This document shows, in pieces, positions 30,443 to 40,194 of a stretch of DNA of 64,000 nt. The position numbers were made by a program, and so were the translations under genes. Source of the DNA: Meloidogyne chitwoodi (lineage: Eukaryota; Nematoda; Chromadorea; Rhabditida; Meloidogynidae); contig JACZZP010000010.1 in NCBI GenBank assembly GCA_015183035.1, forward strand, positions 310,001-374,000. The letters are read 5' to 3'. The notes under the pieces were generated by a model. It saw only the letters and a program-made list of their open reading frames with translations, did not search any database and was not told where the DNA came from. Position 1 is the stretch's first letter. Every line of letters begins with the position of its first letter.

Positions 30443-31760
30443 ATGTTCATTTCGTTGTTTTTAATTTTTTTATTTGTTTTATTAACAAATCAAGCATCTT
30501 CAACTGGATCAAATAAAAGTTAAATTTTTTTAAATTTTATTAAAAATTTTTTAAAGGAAAAGGATTGTCTGACTATACTGGGGAGTCATCTACTCATAAA
30601 CGTCATCGTCCATCCTATGAAAATATTAATTCTCAATTTCAATATGGTATAACTATTAAGTCCTTTAATATTGGTGATTTTGTACAAGTATGGAATATAG
30701 ATCAATGGATTAAAGCAAAAATATTAAATAAATTAATAAAAGGAAAATATGCGCTTTTTGATCAGTATGAAGTAGTAATTTTAGAATATGAAGGAGAACA
30801 AAATATTTTTTATGGGAAAATATTTAATCGAACACCAGAATATGTCCGCAAGTGTTTAGACCAAAACGAACCTACTGGCTTGTAAGTTTTTAATTATTAA
30901 AATTTAAGCTGTAGAATTTCAACATTTTTGTTCTCACTCTAACCTCCATACACCAACAATTTACACAAAAATATTGAGAATTGAAGAGAACTTCTCTTCT
31001 TAGATTATTCATAGATAGAATAAAGTATAGCTCTGACTTTTCAAAATATTTTTAGAGTGTCCGCAAATGTCTAGTTGCCCTGGGGACGGTAAAGGAAGCA
31101 CACTTGACTACTCCTACCCTCTTAACGTACATACTAGGGAAGCATCGTATCGTATTTTTTGGGTGCTTTTGTATCGTATATCTATCGTATTTTTCTGAAA
31201 TAATATCGTATCGTATTTTTTACGATTTTATATCATATCTCATTTTACAGAACGATATGCATCCCTGGTACATACTCCTTCACTTATCAAACTTTTTATC
31301 AAAAATGAACTCACTGCCCTCTTTTATTTTTCAATGCCATTATAAAAATATTTTTAATTTAATTATATTACTCATTTTCTTCAACAGGAACCCTTTTAAA
31401 ATTGGTGATTTTGTTAAAGTCAGGAATCCTGATAGTGAATGGCTTGAAGCAATAATAAAAAATGTAGAATTGACAAGAAATGGAGCTCAAAAATACCATG
31501 CTAAGATTATTGAGCGTGATAGATATTATGAAGATTTATTTACTTATACTCCAAACAATATAATAAAGTCTGTAAATAACCTCAAAACCTTCAAAGTAGG
31601 ACAAATAGTTTACAGAAATATTTTAGTGCCTCATTCTTCTATAACCTGGATTAAGGTAAAAATTCTGGAAAAAACTGATGAGAAGTATATTGTGAAGGAC
31701 GTAGAAGGTGAAAAAATAGAGTCAGAACTCTATCCATATGAATTACATATTTTTGATTGA
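30443..31760 (+). CDS. Secreted protein with three SH3/Tudor/agenet-like repeats, family copy 2
   Basis: Exons 30443-30518, 30557-30881 and 31388-31760 join in frame to about 257 residues. The signal peptide MFISLFLIFLFVLLTNQASS is followed by a basic patch (THKRHRP) and three repeats: FNIGDFVQVWNIDQWIKAKI, FKIGDFVKVRNPDSEWLEAI and FKVGQIVYRNILVP with WIKVKILEK. Exon 2 is nearly identical to that of copy 3, whereas repeats 2 and 3 differ strongly. Unlike copies 3-5, it has no intron after the second repeat. Secretion is supported by the leader; a role as a secreted effector is inference from family behaviour (tandem copies, rapid divergence). Confidence 0.82.
31135..31267. mobile_element. 133-bp hAT-like MITE with ATCGTATCGTA words
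   Basis: It starts TAGGGAAGCAT and ends ATGCATCCCTG. It is flanked by the perfect 8-bp duplication GTACATAC at 31127-31134 and 31268-31275. The interior is made of TATCGTATCG-type words. It lies in intron 2 of family copy 2. Confidence 0.82.
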
Positions 31761-32589
31761 ATTAAAAAGAGAGAATTTGTTTAAAAAACAAAAATTTGAT
31801 ACTTTAATTTATTTCATGTACCCTATTTTGGTGCTAAAAATTAAGTAAAAATCTATTTTTTAAATTTTTGTAAATCTACAACATATTAATTAATTAAAAA
31901 ATAAATATAAAATTAGAATCTGGTCTAAAACTAGTCTTTTAATACTCTCAAACCATCATGGGAAGAGCTCAAACCCAGAGAACAACCGTCTGTGCCACCA
32001 TCCGTGCTAGGAAAATCGGTCAGTGGAAAATGCGTCAGTGAAGAAACAGTACATTAAAACACAAAAACACATGTAAAACACAAAAACACCTGCAAAACAC
32101 AAAACTACATGCAAAACACAATACACTAAAAAAAATTTAATGTATTTTTGTGTTTTACATGTATTTTAGTGATTTTATGTACTGTTTCTTCACTGACCGA
32201 TTTTCCACTGACCGATTTTCCACTGACCGATTTTCCACTGACCGATTTTCCGGGAGCCCCACCATCCAACCCTCTGATAGTTCATTTTTATGCACTCATA
32301 TCAAGTATACGGATATAATTGAATTTAAAAATTTTGTTGAAAAATTTTCTAGTAAACAAACATTTAAATTTATTAAATTTCATAAAAAAATTTTTTATTT
32401 TATTTATCTTTAGTCTTTAAATTTCTTTCAATTTATATATTTACTAATTTCCCTTTATAAAAAAAATAAAATAATTTTCTAAGAAAATTATTTTATTTTT
32501 ATGTTATTAATTTAGTGGGATGGAATAATGAGTGCTGTTGATTTTTAAATAAATTTACAAAAAGAATTTTGTAATGAAGGACAGAGTAA
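31761..32589. other. Intergenic DNA between family copies 2 and 3
   Basis: It holds a word-repeat inverted element (32008-32253) and a relic of the cyanase 3' end (32517-32599). The rest is AT-rich with no coding potential. Confidence 0.55.
32008..32253. repeat. Inverted element with GGAAAATCGGTCAGTG words
   Basis: The left end carries GGAAAATCGGTCAGTGGAAA and the right end four tandem inverse copies, CACTGACCGATTTTC. The inner arms (AACACAAAAACACATGTAAA versus its complement) also pair. A related, more decayed element lies at 37215-37385. No clear target duplication was seen. Confidence 0.7.
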
Positions 32590-32599
32590 AAATAACAAA
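32517..32599 (+). pseudogene. Duplicated relic of the cyanase last exon
   Basis: Nearly the same sequence as 25977-26062 (GGAATAATGAGTGCTGTTGA, then ATAAATTTACAAAAAGAAT). An extra T and small deletions create stops (ATTTTTAAATAA). It is followed directly by the family promoter block, just as the real cyanase exon is followed by the copy-1 promoter. Confidence 0.85.
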
Positions 32600-33290
32600 A
32601 GGGCAATAATGTGTAGACAAGCATGTGAATCTTATGAAATTAATTTTTTCCTTTTATCTTAAAGGGCAATAATGTGGATTTATTTATTTACTAAAATGTG
32701 TTTTGCTTTTTACCTTTAATTTAATTTATTAAAAAATAGTTTAGAATCGGAAAAATTTTGGCAATCCTGCCCTAAAAGGAGTAGCTTAAAATAAATTAGT
32801 TATTAGTTGAAAGAGCTCATTCTAAGAAAATTTATTTAATTTATTTTATCCCTAAATTTAATTAAATTAGGAAATACTGCAGTCTATCGGCCGCCGACTA
32901 TTATTTATTTTATTTGAAAAAGCACGATAAGCTTGGACCTATTGGGAGTGTTTTATCACTTCTTCATTTGGGCTCCCATGGCTGCTTGGCTTTTGGTACG
33001 TGCGTTATTCTACAGCTATAATTACAACAAAATGATTAATTCAGCGAAAATAGTTAAAGAGCAGCCGCGGTAATCACACAGAGGAGCTTACTCCCCTCTA
33101 TGGTTTTTCAATTTTTATATGTCTATAACTCGCTTCGGACTTGAGAGCGGGGACTGATTTTGGGCTCATTCGACTTGACTATAAGAGCTCTTTCAAATGA
33201 AGCGTTACAACTCACCGATTGACAATTTTTTTTGGCGGCCGATAGACTGCAGTACAGCCATTAAGTTATTTAAATTAAATTTAAAAGGCA
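32590..33290 (+). promoter_or_regulatory. Conserved 5' block of family copy 3, split by a TIR element
   Basis: Both AGGGCAATAATGTG words and the GTTTAGAATCGGAAAAATTT stretch are present. The AT-rich last part is split by the 380-bp element 32873-33258. The pieces fit the copy-1 block on either side. Confidence 0.6.
32873..33258. mobile_element. PIF/Harbinger-like MITE with 22-bp perfect inverted repeats
   Basis: TACTGCAGTCTATCGGCCGC and its inverted copy sit at 32875-32894 and 33235-33254. With flanking GGAAA and CAGCC included, the element is bordered by ATTA on both sides, matching the TWA/TTA target preference of PIF/Harbinger transposons. The same promoter in copy 4 shows the uninterrupted site. 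The interior has no transposase. It includes a GAGCTCTTTCAAATGAAG module shared with other loci. Confidence 0.65.
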
Positions 33291-34772
33291 ATGTTCATTT
33301 CGTTGTTTTTAATTTTTTTATTTGTTTTATTAACAAATCAAGCATCTTCAACTGGATCAAATAAAAGTTAAATTTTTTTTAATTTTATTAAAAATTTTTT
33401 AAAGGAAAAGGATTGTCTCACTATACTGGGGAGTCATCTACTCATAAACGTCATCGTCCATCCTATGAAAGTATTAATTCTCAATTTCAATATGGTATAA
33501 CCATTAATACCTTTGATATTGGTGATTTTGTACAAGTATGGAATATAGATCAATGGATTAAAGCAAAAATATTAAATAAATTAATAAAAGGAAAATATGC
33601 GCTTTTTGATCAGTATGAAGTAGTAATTTTAGAATATGAAGGAGAACAAAATATTTTTTATGGGAAAATATTTAATCGAACACCAGAATATGTCCGCAAG
33701 TGTTTAAATCCAAACGAACCTACTGGCTGGTAAGTTTTTAATTATTAAAATTTAAAATCACCCTAATTTCAATATAAATCATCTAAAATCAACACAAAAA
33801 GATAAAATTTAATAAAAAATAGATTTATTTTAAGGACGATTTGCGTTTATTTTATTGGTGATTTATAGGGGTGTTAACCAGTGATGGAAAAATTCCACTT
33901 CCGCAACTGGAACTACCAAATTTCTAAAACTGTTTTGGAAAAAGGGAACTATGGAACTGGTTAATTATTAGAACTGGTCCGGAACTAATAAGTTCTAGAA
34001 CTGGAACAATGAAAATTAAAATGCAGTTCAGGAACTGGAACTAATTACGTGGAAATTTTGTAACTTTTGTATCATTGCTCCTATCCTCATAAATTTCATA
34101 CACTTTCACTTATCCCAACAATTTATTAAAATATAAACTCACTGCCCTCTCTTTTATTTTTCAGCGTCATTATAAATATTTTTTAATTTAATTATATACT
34201 CATTTTCTTAAACAGGAATGCTTTTAAAATTGGCGATTTTGTTAAATTCAATAATCTTGATGGTGATGTGGTTGAATGGCTTGAAGCAATAATAACAGGA
34301 AAAAAATTTACATTTATTGGAACTGAAAAATACAAATTAAAGGTGAGTCAACCTAATTGGTCAACACCCTTTTGATCAACACCCTTTTGGTCAACACCCT
34401 ATTGCTCAACACAGAGCCACTTGCGTTGATCAATAGGGTAATTTGGTCAATTGGGAGTTGACCAATTGAGTGTTAATAAATTGACTCTTACAGATTATTC
34501 AACGTACTGGATTAAATAATCAAACAATTACTCGTGCTCCGAACGATATAATGATGTCTTTAAATAACCTCGGAACCTTCAAAGTAGGTGAAAAAGCTTA
34601 CATGAATGTCATGGTGCCTAGAAAGACAATAACATGGTTTGAGGTAGTAATTCTGGGAAAAACTGAGGAAATGTATAAAGTGAAGAAAGTAACAACTGGA
34701 GAGAAGATTAAACTCTATCCATATGAGTTACATAATCTCAGTGAAACAGAGTTAGAAATGCTGCGTATGTGA
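33291..34772 (+). CDS. Secreted protein with three SH3/Tudor/agenet-like repeats, family copy 3
   Basis: Exons 33291-33366, 33405-33729, 34216-34342 and 34494-34772 join in frame to about 268 residues. It has the same signal peptide and THKRHRP patch as copy 2. Repeats: FDIGDFVQVWNIDQWIKAKI, FKIGDFVKFNNLDGDVVEWL and FKVGEKAYMNVMVPRK with WFEVVILGK. It ends YPYELHNLSETELEMLRM. Exon 2 differs from copy 2 at about eight residues only. An extra intron (34343-34493), formed by a hairpin-like repeat, splits the second repeat. Confidence 0.82.
33879..34077. repeat. GGAACTGG word cluster, possible decayed hAT-like element
   Basis: Begins CAGTGATGGAAAAATTCC and ends near ATCATTG. The interior is a set of GGAACTGGAACT words in both orientations. 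The ends are only partly complementary and no target duplication was found, so the element call is weak. Confidence 0.4.
34343..34493. repeat. Intron made of an inverted repeat (GTGAGTCAAC...GTTGACCAATTGGG), copy 3
   Basis: The intron starts GTGAGTCAACCTAATTGGTC and ends AATTGACTCTTACAG. Internal words ATTGGTCAACACCCTATTG and CAATAGGGTAATTTGGTCAA pair with each other, so the whole intron folds into a hairpin whose base carries both splice sites. Equivalents occur at 39821-39948 and 43279-43393; copies 1 and 2 lack this intron. Here the left arm has an extra CACCCTTTTGGTCAA unit. Confidence 0.75.
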
Positions 34773-35589
34773 AAAACACCTCCGACTAAAACACTGTCTG
34801 GAAACTAGATTAAACTTTATTGAGAAATCATGAGTAAAGAAAAGGTAACATAACAAGCCTCTTCTTTGGGAGTGTTTTATTAATTCTACACTTTTGGGTC
34901 TATATGACTGGTTGCTCTTCACAAAACTAGAATCTATTGAGGATTAAAAAAATTTTTTTATTAGAATTATAATTAAACTTTAAATTTCTTTCAATTTATA
35001 TATTTAATACTGTACCTTTATAAAAAAGATAAATATTTTCTAAGAAAATTTTTTGTTTTTCCTTTGGTAACAGCTCAGACTATTAAAAGAAAAGAGCAAG
35101 GTTCGAGTCCCTTTAGTGGTAATGATTTAAAATAAAAAATGTAAAAAATATATTTTTGCTTTTTTATTAATATTGTAACAAAATAAAAATAATTTTCTCT
35201 TCTTTTTGTCTCGTTTTATCTTCATTTCTTCTCAATTTTCGCATTTTTGCTTGAATTATTACATAATAATTTACCAAAATTATTGTGAAACTGAGTTTAA
35301 ATTAAAAATTAGACATTTTCATTCTTTTGAGAGGATAAAAAATGTTCACAGGATATCTTACGATATAATCGACTTTGAATTTGGTAACTTAAGATTTTTT
35401 AGCAAAATAGCGAAGTAAAGAAAGAGCGAAGGAAATACAACAAATGCTGAAACGTCCATTTTCTTTTTTCGACACTGAAGCGACTTCAAAGCATTTTTAT
35501 TTATTTTATTTTTTAAATTTTATAAATATTATTTAAATTTTTTTTATTTTATTAAATTTTTTCAATCGATTTTTTAAAGAAAAATTTAT
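34773..35589. other. 3' flank and intergenic DNA after copy 3
   Basis: The first about 150 bp (GAAAAACACC, ACTAAAACACTGT, then CTCTTCTTTGGGAGTG) is conserved after copies 4 and 5 and probably contains the 3' UTR. A tRNA-like fragment with GGTTCGAGTCC lies at about 35050-35110. The remainder is AT-rich. Confidence 0.5.
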
Positions 35590-36492
35590 CTAAAGGGCAA
35601 TAATGGGGAGAGCAAGCGCACGTGAATCTTTTTTTTCGAAATTAATTTTTTCGTTTTTCGTAAAGGGAAATAATATGGATTTATATCTAAAATGTGTTTT
35701 GCTATATCTTTATTTAATTTATTGACACTTTTTAAGAAGATTTTGGGTTTTTTGCGGACAACATTTATTATATTTGATTCTTGTCTTAAAGCAGAATTTA
35801 CTCACATAAATAATAATTTTTATTTCTCTTTTCTCAACGCATTTTCTTTCAACAATTATAGATTCTACATTGAAATATCTACCAACCATTGTTGCAATGT
35901 TAGAGCGAAACTTCCGTACGTCCACAAAATCTTACAAATAAATTAGTTTATCTCCTTTTTAAAGGACCAATTTATTTAACAACATTGTAGCATGGTACTA
36001 AATATATATCCAAGTTTTGGACTAGAAGTTGAGTCCAGAAGCGTTGCTTCGGAAGTTTCGGCCTGCAGTTGAAACTCTTCTTTTGGTAAACTGATTTTGT
36101 ATAATTGTAATAAAATAAAATTTTTAAAAGTTTGAGTAATTTTATTGAATAATTGATTAACAAAAATGGTCAAAAACATGTATATTATTTGTTAATTGAT
36201 TTATGAACTTTATTGCTTTACGACAAAAAATCAAATGAATATAATAAATTTTGTCCGCAAAAAAAGTCCGCAAAAAATCTATCTCTTCTTAAAAAGTGTC
36301 AATCTATTTTTTCAAAAATATATTTGAGTGTAGTTTAGAATCGAGAAAATCTTGGAAACTCCGCCCTTAAAATGAGATGCTTAAAAGAAAATATTTTTAG
36401 TTGAAAGAACTCATTCTAAGAAATTCTTTTATTTATTCCCCTCATTTTAGCCTTAAATTTAATTAAGTTATTTAAATTAAATTTAAAAGGCA
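35590..36492 (+). promoter_or_regulatory. Conserved 5' block of family copy 4, split by a TIR element
   Basis: AGGGCAATAATGG, the AAGGGAAATAATATGG half, TTTAGAATCGAGAAAATCTT and the AT-rich end before the ATG are all present. They are separated by the 577-bp element 35724-36300. Confidence 0.55.
35724..36300. mobile_element. 577-bp TIR element with GACACTTTTTAAGAAG ends
   Basis: GACACTTTTTAAGAAG (35724-35739) and CTTCTTAAAAAGTGTC (36285-36300) are perfect inverted repeats. Just inside, TTTTTTGCGGACAA and TTGTCCGCAAAAAA also pair. No transposase is encoded. The target duplication could not be defined because the flanks are also complementary (ATT/AAT). Confidence 0.7.
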
Positions 36493-39400
36493 ATGTTCAT
36501 TTCGTTGTTTTTAATTTTTTTATTTGTTTTATTAACAAATCAAGCATCTTCAACTGGATCAAATAAAAGTTAAATTTTTTAATTTTAAAATAAAAAATTT
36601 AAAAATTTTTTAAAGGAAAAGGATATCACGGTACTGGGGAGTCGTCTAGTCATAAGTGTCATCGTCTATCCTATAAAAATATTAATTCTCAATTTCAATA
36701 TGGTATAACCATTAATACCTTTGATATTGGTGATTTTGTACAAGTATGGAATAGTTGCAAGATTAATGGTCACTTGACTAAACCTCAATGGATTAAAAGT
36801 CACTGGTCTGAAAGTCAATGGATTGACGGTCACTGGGCTGAACGTCAATGGATTGCTACACACTGGGCATGTCAATGGCTTAAAGCAAGAATAGTAAATG
36901 TCAATTCTGGTCAGTATGAAGTAGTAATTTTAGAATATGAAGGAGAACATAAAAAACTTTATGGGAAAATATTTACTCGAAAACCAGAAGTAATCCGCAA
37001 TTTAGACCCAAATGAACCTACTGGCTGGTAAGTACTTTTAATTATTAAAATTTAAAATGAGGACGGCAGGAATGGATCCCGTGCCCAAAATCCCAGTTCT
37101 AATTTTATGGATAAGGTACGATCAAAGCCTCTTTTTGGTCTTAGATTATCAATGAATAGAATAACGTACAGCTCTCGTTTTTCAAAAAATTTTAAATCGC
37201 GTCGCAAAGCTCCCAGAAAATGCGTCAGAGGAAAATCGATCAGTAAAGAAACATTACATAAAATCATAAGAAAAACAAAAATACACGATAAACACAGAAT
37301 TTTTTTTTAATGTATTTTTGTGTTTTTCCTGTATTGTTTTTTCTTATGCTTTTATGTATTCTTTATTGACCGATTTTCCACTAACGTACTGGACACACGC
37401 TCAACTGTGCGCCGACATTTGCGGCCGAGACATTTGCGGACCCAACAGTTGCGGAATACGGACACGACTTTTGCGGACAGGACATTGATAACAAAAAATT
37501 ACCAATACCCGATACATAATGACCATGGGCCTTCAAAAAGATCAAATTATTTCTATTTAGAGATTCATAAAGATTTTTCAGAATTTGTTATTTTTTTATT
37601 TTTGTAGAAATTTTTTTACAGTCATTGGTCCGCAAATGTCGGATAGCCCACTCAACTACTCTTATCCTCATAATTACATACCCTTTCACTTATCCCAACC
37701 AGTGTTTTCGTGACCGGGTTTCGGTCATGACCAAAAGTGACCTGACCTGACCTGACCGAAATTTTTGGTCAGGTCATTTTGGTGACCGGGAAAAGGCCAG
37801 TCAGGTCAGGTCAGATTTTTTGACCAAAAATTCAAAATGGTCATGACCGGTCATATGACCGAAAATCGAAAAATGTCACTGACCGTTATTTAATTTTTCC
37901 CCCTTTTCTTTCCCTTCTTTCACTCATATGCATGGGGGAAGAAAAGAATTATTAATGAGAAAGATTTATTTAGAATTAAATTGACTATTATGTTAGTGTG
38001 AGTTTGGTTGAGTGGTTAGTGTGTTAGACTTAGGTCAAAACTTAACGTGGGTTCGAGTCCTTTGATATTTACCATTTATTTCTCTGTCGTTAATTAATAT
38101 CAAATTTGTTCATCTTTGTTTTTCTTTCATTTTTAAACATTTTAGAAGAAAAAATAATTCTATATTTTTGTTTCGACGTTAAAAATGTGAATTTTTGGCA
38201 ACTAAAGTGTAATAATTTTTCAGAAATTTTCGCCTGCGGCGCAAAAACTCCCGGCACCCGAAATTTATGAAAATCTACCCGACCCGAACCCGGCACCGCG
38301 GCAACTCTGGTCGGGATCCCAGAAATCTGAATTTTTTTATTTTTAGTCTGCACCGATTGAGCATTTTTTCGCAGTATTCTTTTGCTACCCATCGAAGCAA
38401 AATGAGCATAAACTGTTGAATGACAGCCCTATTTATCTATTTAAATCATTCATTAATGAATTAAGTTTATTTAAATGTATTTCTTTTTTATTTTGCTATC
38501 CCATAGAGAAATTTAAAACAAAAATGGAATAAAATATATGCCAAATGAATTTTTGTACCCTTATATTTCAAAAATTTTTTCGGTCATTTTCTGTCATGAC
38601 CAAACGTGACCTGACCTGACCTGACCGAAATTGCGGTCATGGTCAGGTCAGGTCATTTTTGATGACCGAAATTTCCGGTCAGGTCAGGTCATTTTTATGA
38701 CCGGGAAAAGGCCGGTCACGAAAACACTGATCCCAACAATTTATTAAAATACAAACTCACTGGCAGTGGTTGGAAGCTCGTACCAAAATTCGTACTCGTA
38801 CTCGTCCTCGTACTCGTACTTTGGTACGAAGTACGAGTACGAGTACGAGCAAAAAAATAATGCTGGTACGAGGTACGAGTACGAGGGAAAAAAATGACTA
38901 AAATACGAGGTACGAGGCATAAGTACGAGCTCGTACTCTCGTACTTAAGGTTTAAATTTTCGCCAAATTTCTTTCTTTCTTTTCCATGTGGAAATAAAAT
39001 GTTCACTCCATTCCTCTTCCCCAAGTTTATTTTTACAAGCGAGAAAAGAAAAGGAATGTTTATATATATGTAATTTACTTATTTCTTCCAAGTATGCATC
39101 TATGGTTTAGTGGTTAGTGCATTAGTCTGTTTTAGTAAATTGGTTGAGGTTCGAATCCTCTAATAATGGAAATAAATATTGAGTAGATTAATTGCTGCTA
39201 GAGTTAGTTCTGTTTTCAAATTTTTGAAACAAAATTAAAGCAGAAATTTTCGTCTACGGCACTAAAAAAAGTGCAATTTTTGGCAACAGATGTTTAAAAA
39301 TTTTAAAAATTTTTGCCTGCGGCGCTGAAAATGCTGAATTTTTGGCAACTAAAGTGCAATAATTTTTCAAAATTTTCGCCTGCGGCGCTATAAAAAAACT

Positions 39401-40194
39401 AAATTTATGAAAATTTACCAAAAACGCAAGAAAAAAATATAAGGAAAGTACGAGGTACGAGTACGAGGGCAAAAATAAGACTGGTACGAGGTACGAGTAC
39501 GAGTACGAGGAAAAAAATATGGCTGTACGAGGTACGAGTACGAGTACGAGGGAAAAAAATTGGATGGTACGAAGTACGAGTACGAGTACGAGCAAAATTG
39601 AAATTTCCAACCACTGCTCACTGCCCTCTTTTATTTTTCAGCGCCATTATATAAATATTTTTAATTTAATTATATACTCATTTTCTTCAACAGGAACGCT
39701 TTTAAAATTGGTGATTTTGTTAAAATCAGTAATCTTGTTGATATTGGGTTTGAATGGCTTGAAGCAATAATAACAGACAAAAAAGTGAACGACAATGGAG
39801 CTGAAGAATACTTCGCAATGGTGAGTCAACCCAATTGGTCAACCCCCTATTGGTCAACACAATGATTTCTGCCATTTACGTTGATCAATAGGGTAATTTT
39901 GTCAATTGGGAGTTGACCAATTGGGTGTTAATCAATTGACTCTTACAGATTATTGAAGATAAATATTTTGGTCAAATATTTAATCGTACTCCAAACTTTA
40001 TAATGATGTCAAATAATCTCCAAACTTTCGAAGTAGGATCAGTAGCTTATATTAAGAAGTATGATGATAATATAAAATTGGCTGATTGTATGGTAGAAAT
40101 TCTGGGAATAAATGAGGAAATGTTTAAGTATAATGTGAGGAAAATACATAATGATGAGATGTTGGAACTCTATCCATATGAGTTACAAAAATAG
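36493..40194 (+). CDS. Secreted protein with three SH3/Tudor/agenet-like repeats, family copy 4, with internal QWI...HW repeats
   Basis: Exons 36493-36568, 36616-37027, 39694-39820 and 39949-40194 join in frame to about 286 residues. It shares the family signal peptide. In the first barrel-like repeat, the single QWIKA strand of the sisters is replaced by an expansion: TKPQWIKSHW, SESQWIDGHW, AERQWIATHW, ACQWLKAR. These are tandem 10-residue units with invariant Gln-Trp and His-Trp. The basic patch is altered (SHKCHRL) and the conserved Lys-Cys-Leu end of the repeat is lost (IRNLDPNEP). Repeats 2 and 3 are FKIGDFVKISNLVDIGFEWL and FEVGSVAYIKK. The second intron is 2.67 kb because two transposons sit in it. 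Confidence 0.8.
37215..37385. repeat. Decayed inverted element related to 32008-32253
   Basis: GGAAAATCGATCAGTAAAGA at the left and TTTATTGACCGATTTTCC at the right are inverted, with AAAAACAAAAATACA / TGTATTTTTGTGTTTTT inside. It is followed by GACATTTGCGG words (37415-37490) resembling those of the OAT fold-back. Confidence 0.6.
37700..38729. mobile_element. 1.03 kb non-autonomous hAT-like element with TGACC words
   Basis: Perfect 18-bp ends CAGTGTTTTCGTGACCGG / CCGGTCACGAAAACACTG. A perfect 8-bp duplication, ATCCCAAC, flanks it at 37692-37699 and 38730-38737. Copy 3 has the empty site (CTTATCCCAACAATT, about 34110). Inside both ends are TGACCTGACC/GGTCAGGTCA arrays. The middle holds a tRNA-like sequence (37995-38073) and the GCCTGCGGCGC module shared with the TACGAG elements. 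No transposase gene. Confidence 0.88.
37995..38073 (+). pseudogene. tRNA-like module (Ser/Leu-like outline) inside the TGACC hAT-like element
   Basis: An A-box-like TGGTTGAGTGG (38005-38015) and a B-box GGTTCGAGTCC (38050-38060) are present, with a long variable-region-like stretch between. The acceptor stem is not well paired, so it is a tRNA-derived module rather than a functional tRNA. Confidence 0.55.
38764..39616. mobile_element. Non-autonomous hAT-like element with TACGAG word arrays (copy B)
   Basis: 853 bp, starting CAGTGGTTGGAA and ending TTCCAACCACTG. It is flanked by CTCACTGG and CTCACTGC (7 of 8), at the same intron position as copy A, so both probably descend from one insertion that duplicated with the gene. 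TACGAG arrays lie at both ends, a tRNA-like module at 39094-39166, and GCCTGCGGCGC words in between. Confidence 0.85.
39094..39166 (+). pseudogene. tRNA-like module inside hAT-like copy B
   Basis: TGGTTTAGTGGTTAGTGC (39103-39120) and GGTTCGAATCC (39148-39158) are closer to A- and B-box consensus than in copy A, suggesting copy A has decayed further. Confidence 0.55.
39821..39948. repeat. Hairpin-type intron, copy 4
   Basis: It is homologous to 34343-34493, beginning GTGAGTCAACCCAATTGGTC and ending CAATTGACTCTTACAG. Its arms pair through AATTGGTCAACCCCCTATTG and CAATAGGGTAATTTTGTCAA, with GTTGACCAATTGGGTG. Confidence 0.75.

Noticed and set aside
33060..33090. GCAGCCGCGGTAAT, a 14-base match to the universal small-subunit rRNA 530 loop
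   Set aside because: The similarity stops after 14 bases and no other rRNA sequence surrounds it; it lies inside a MITE. Treated as coincidence.
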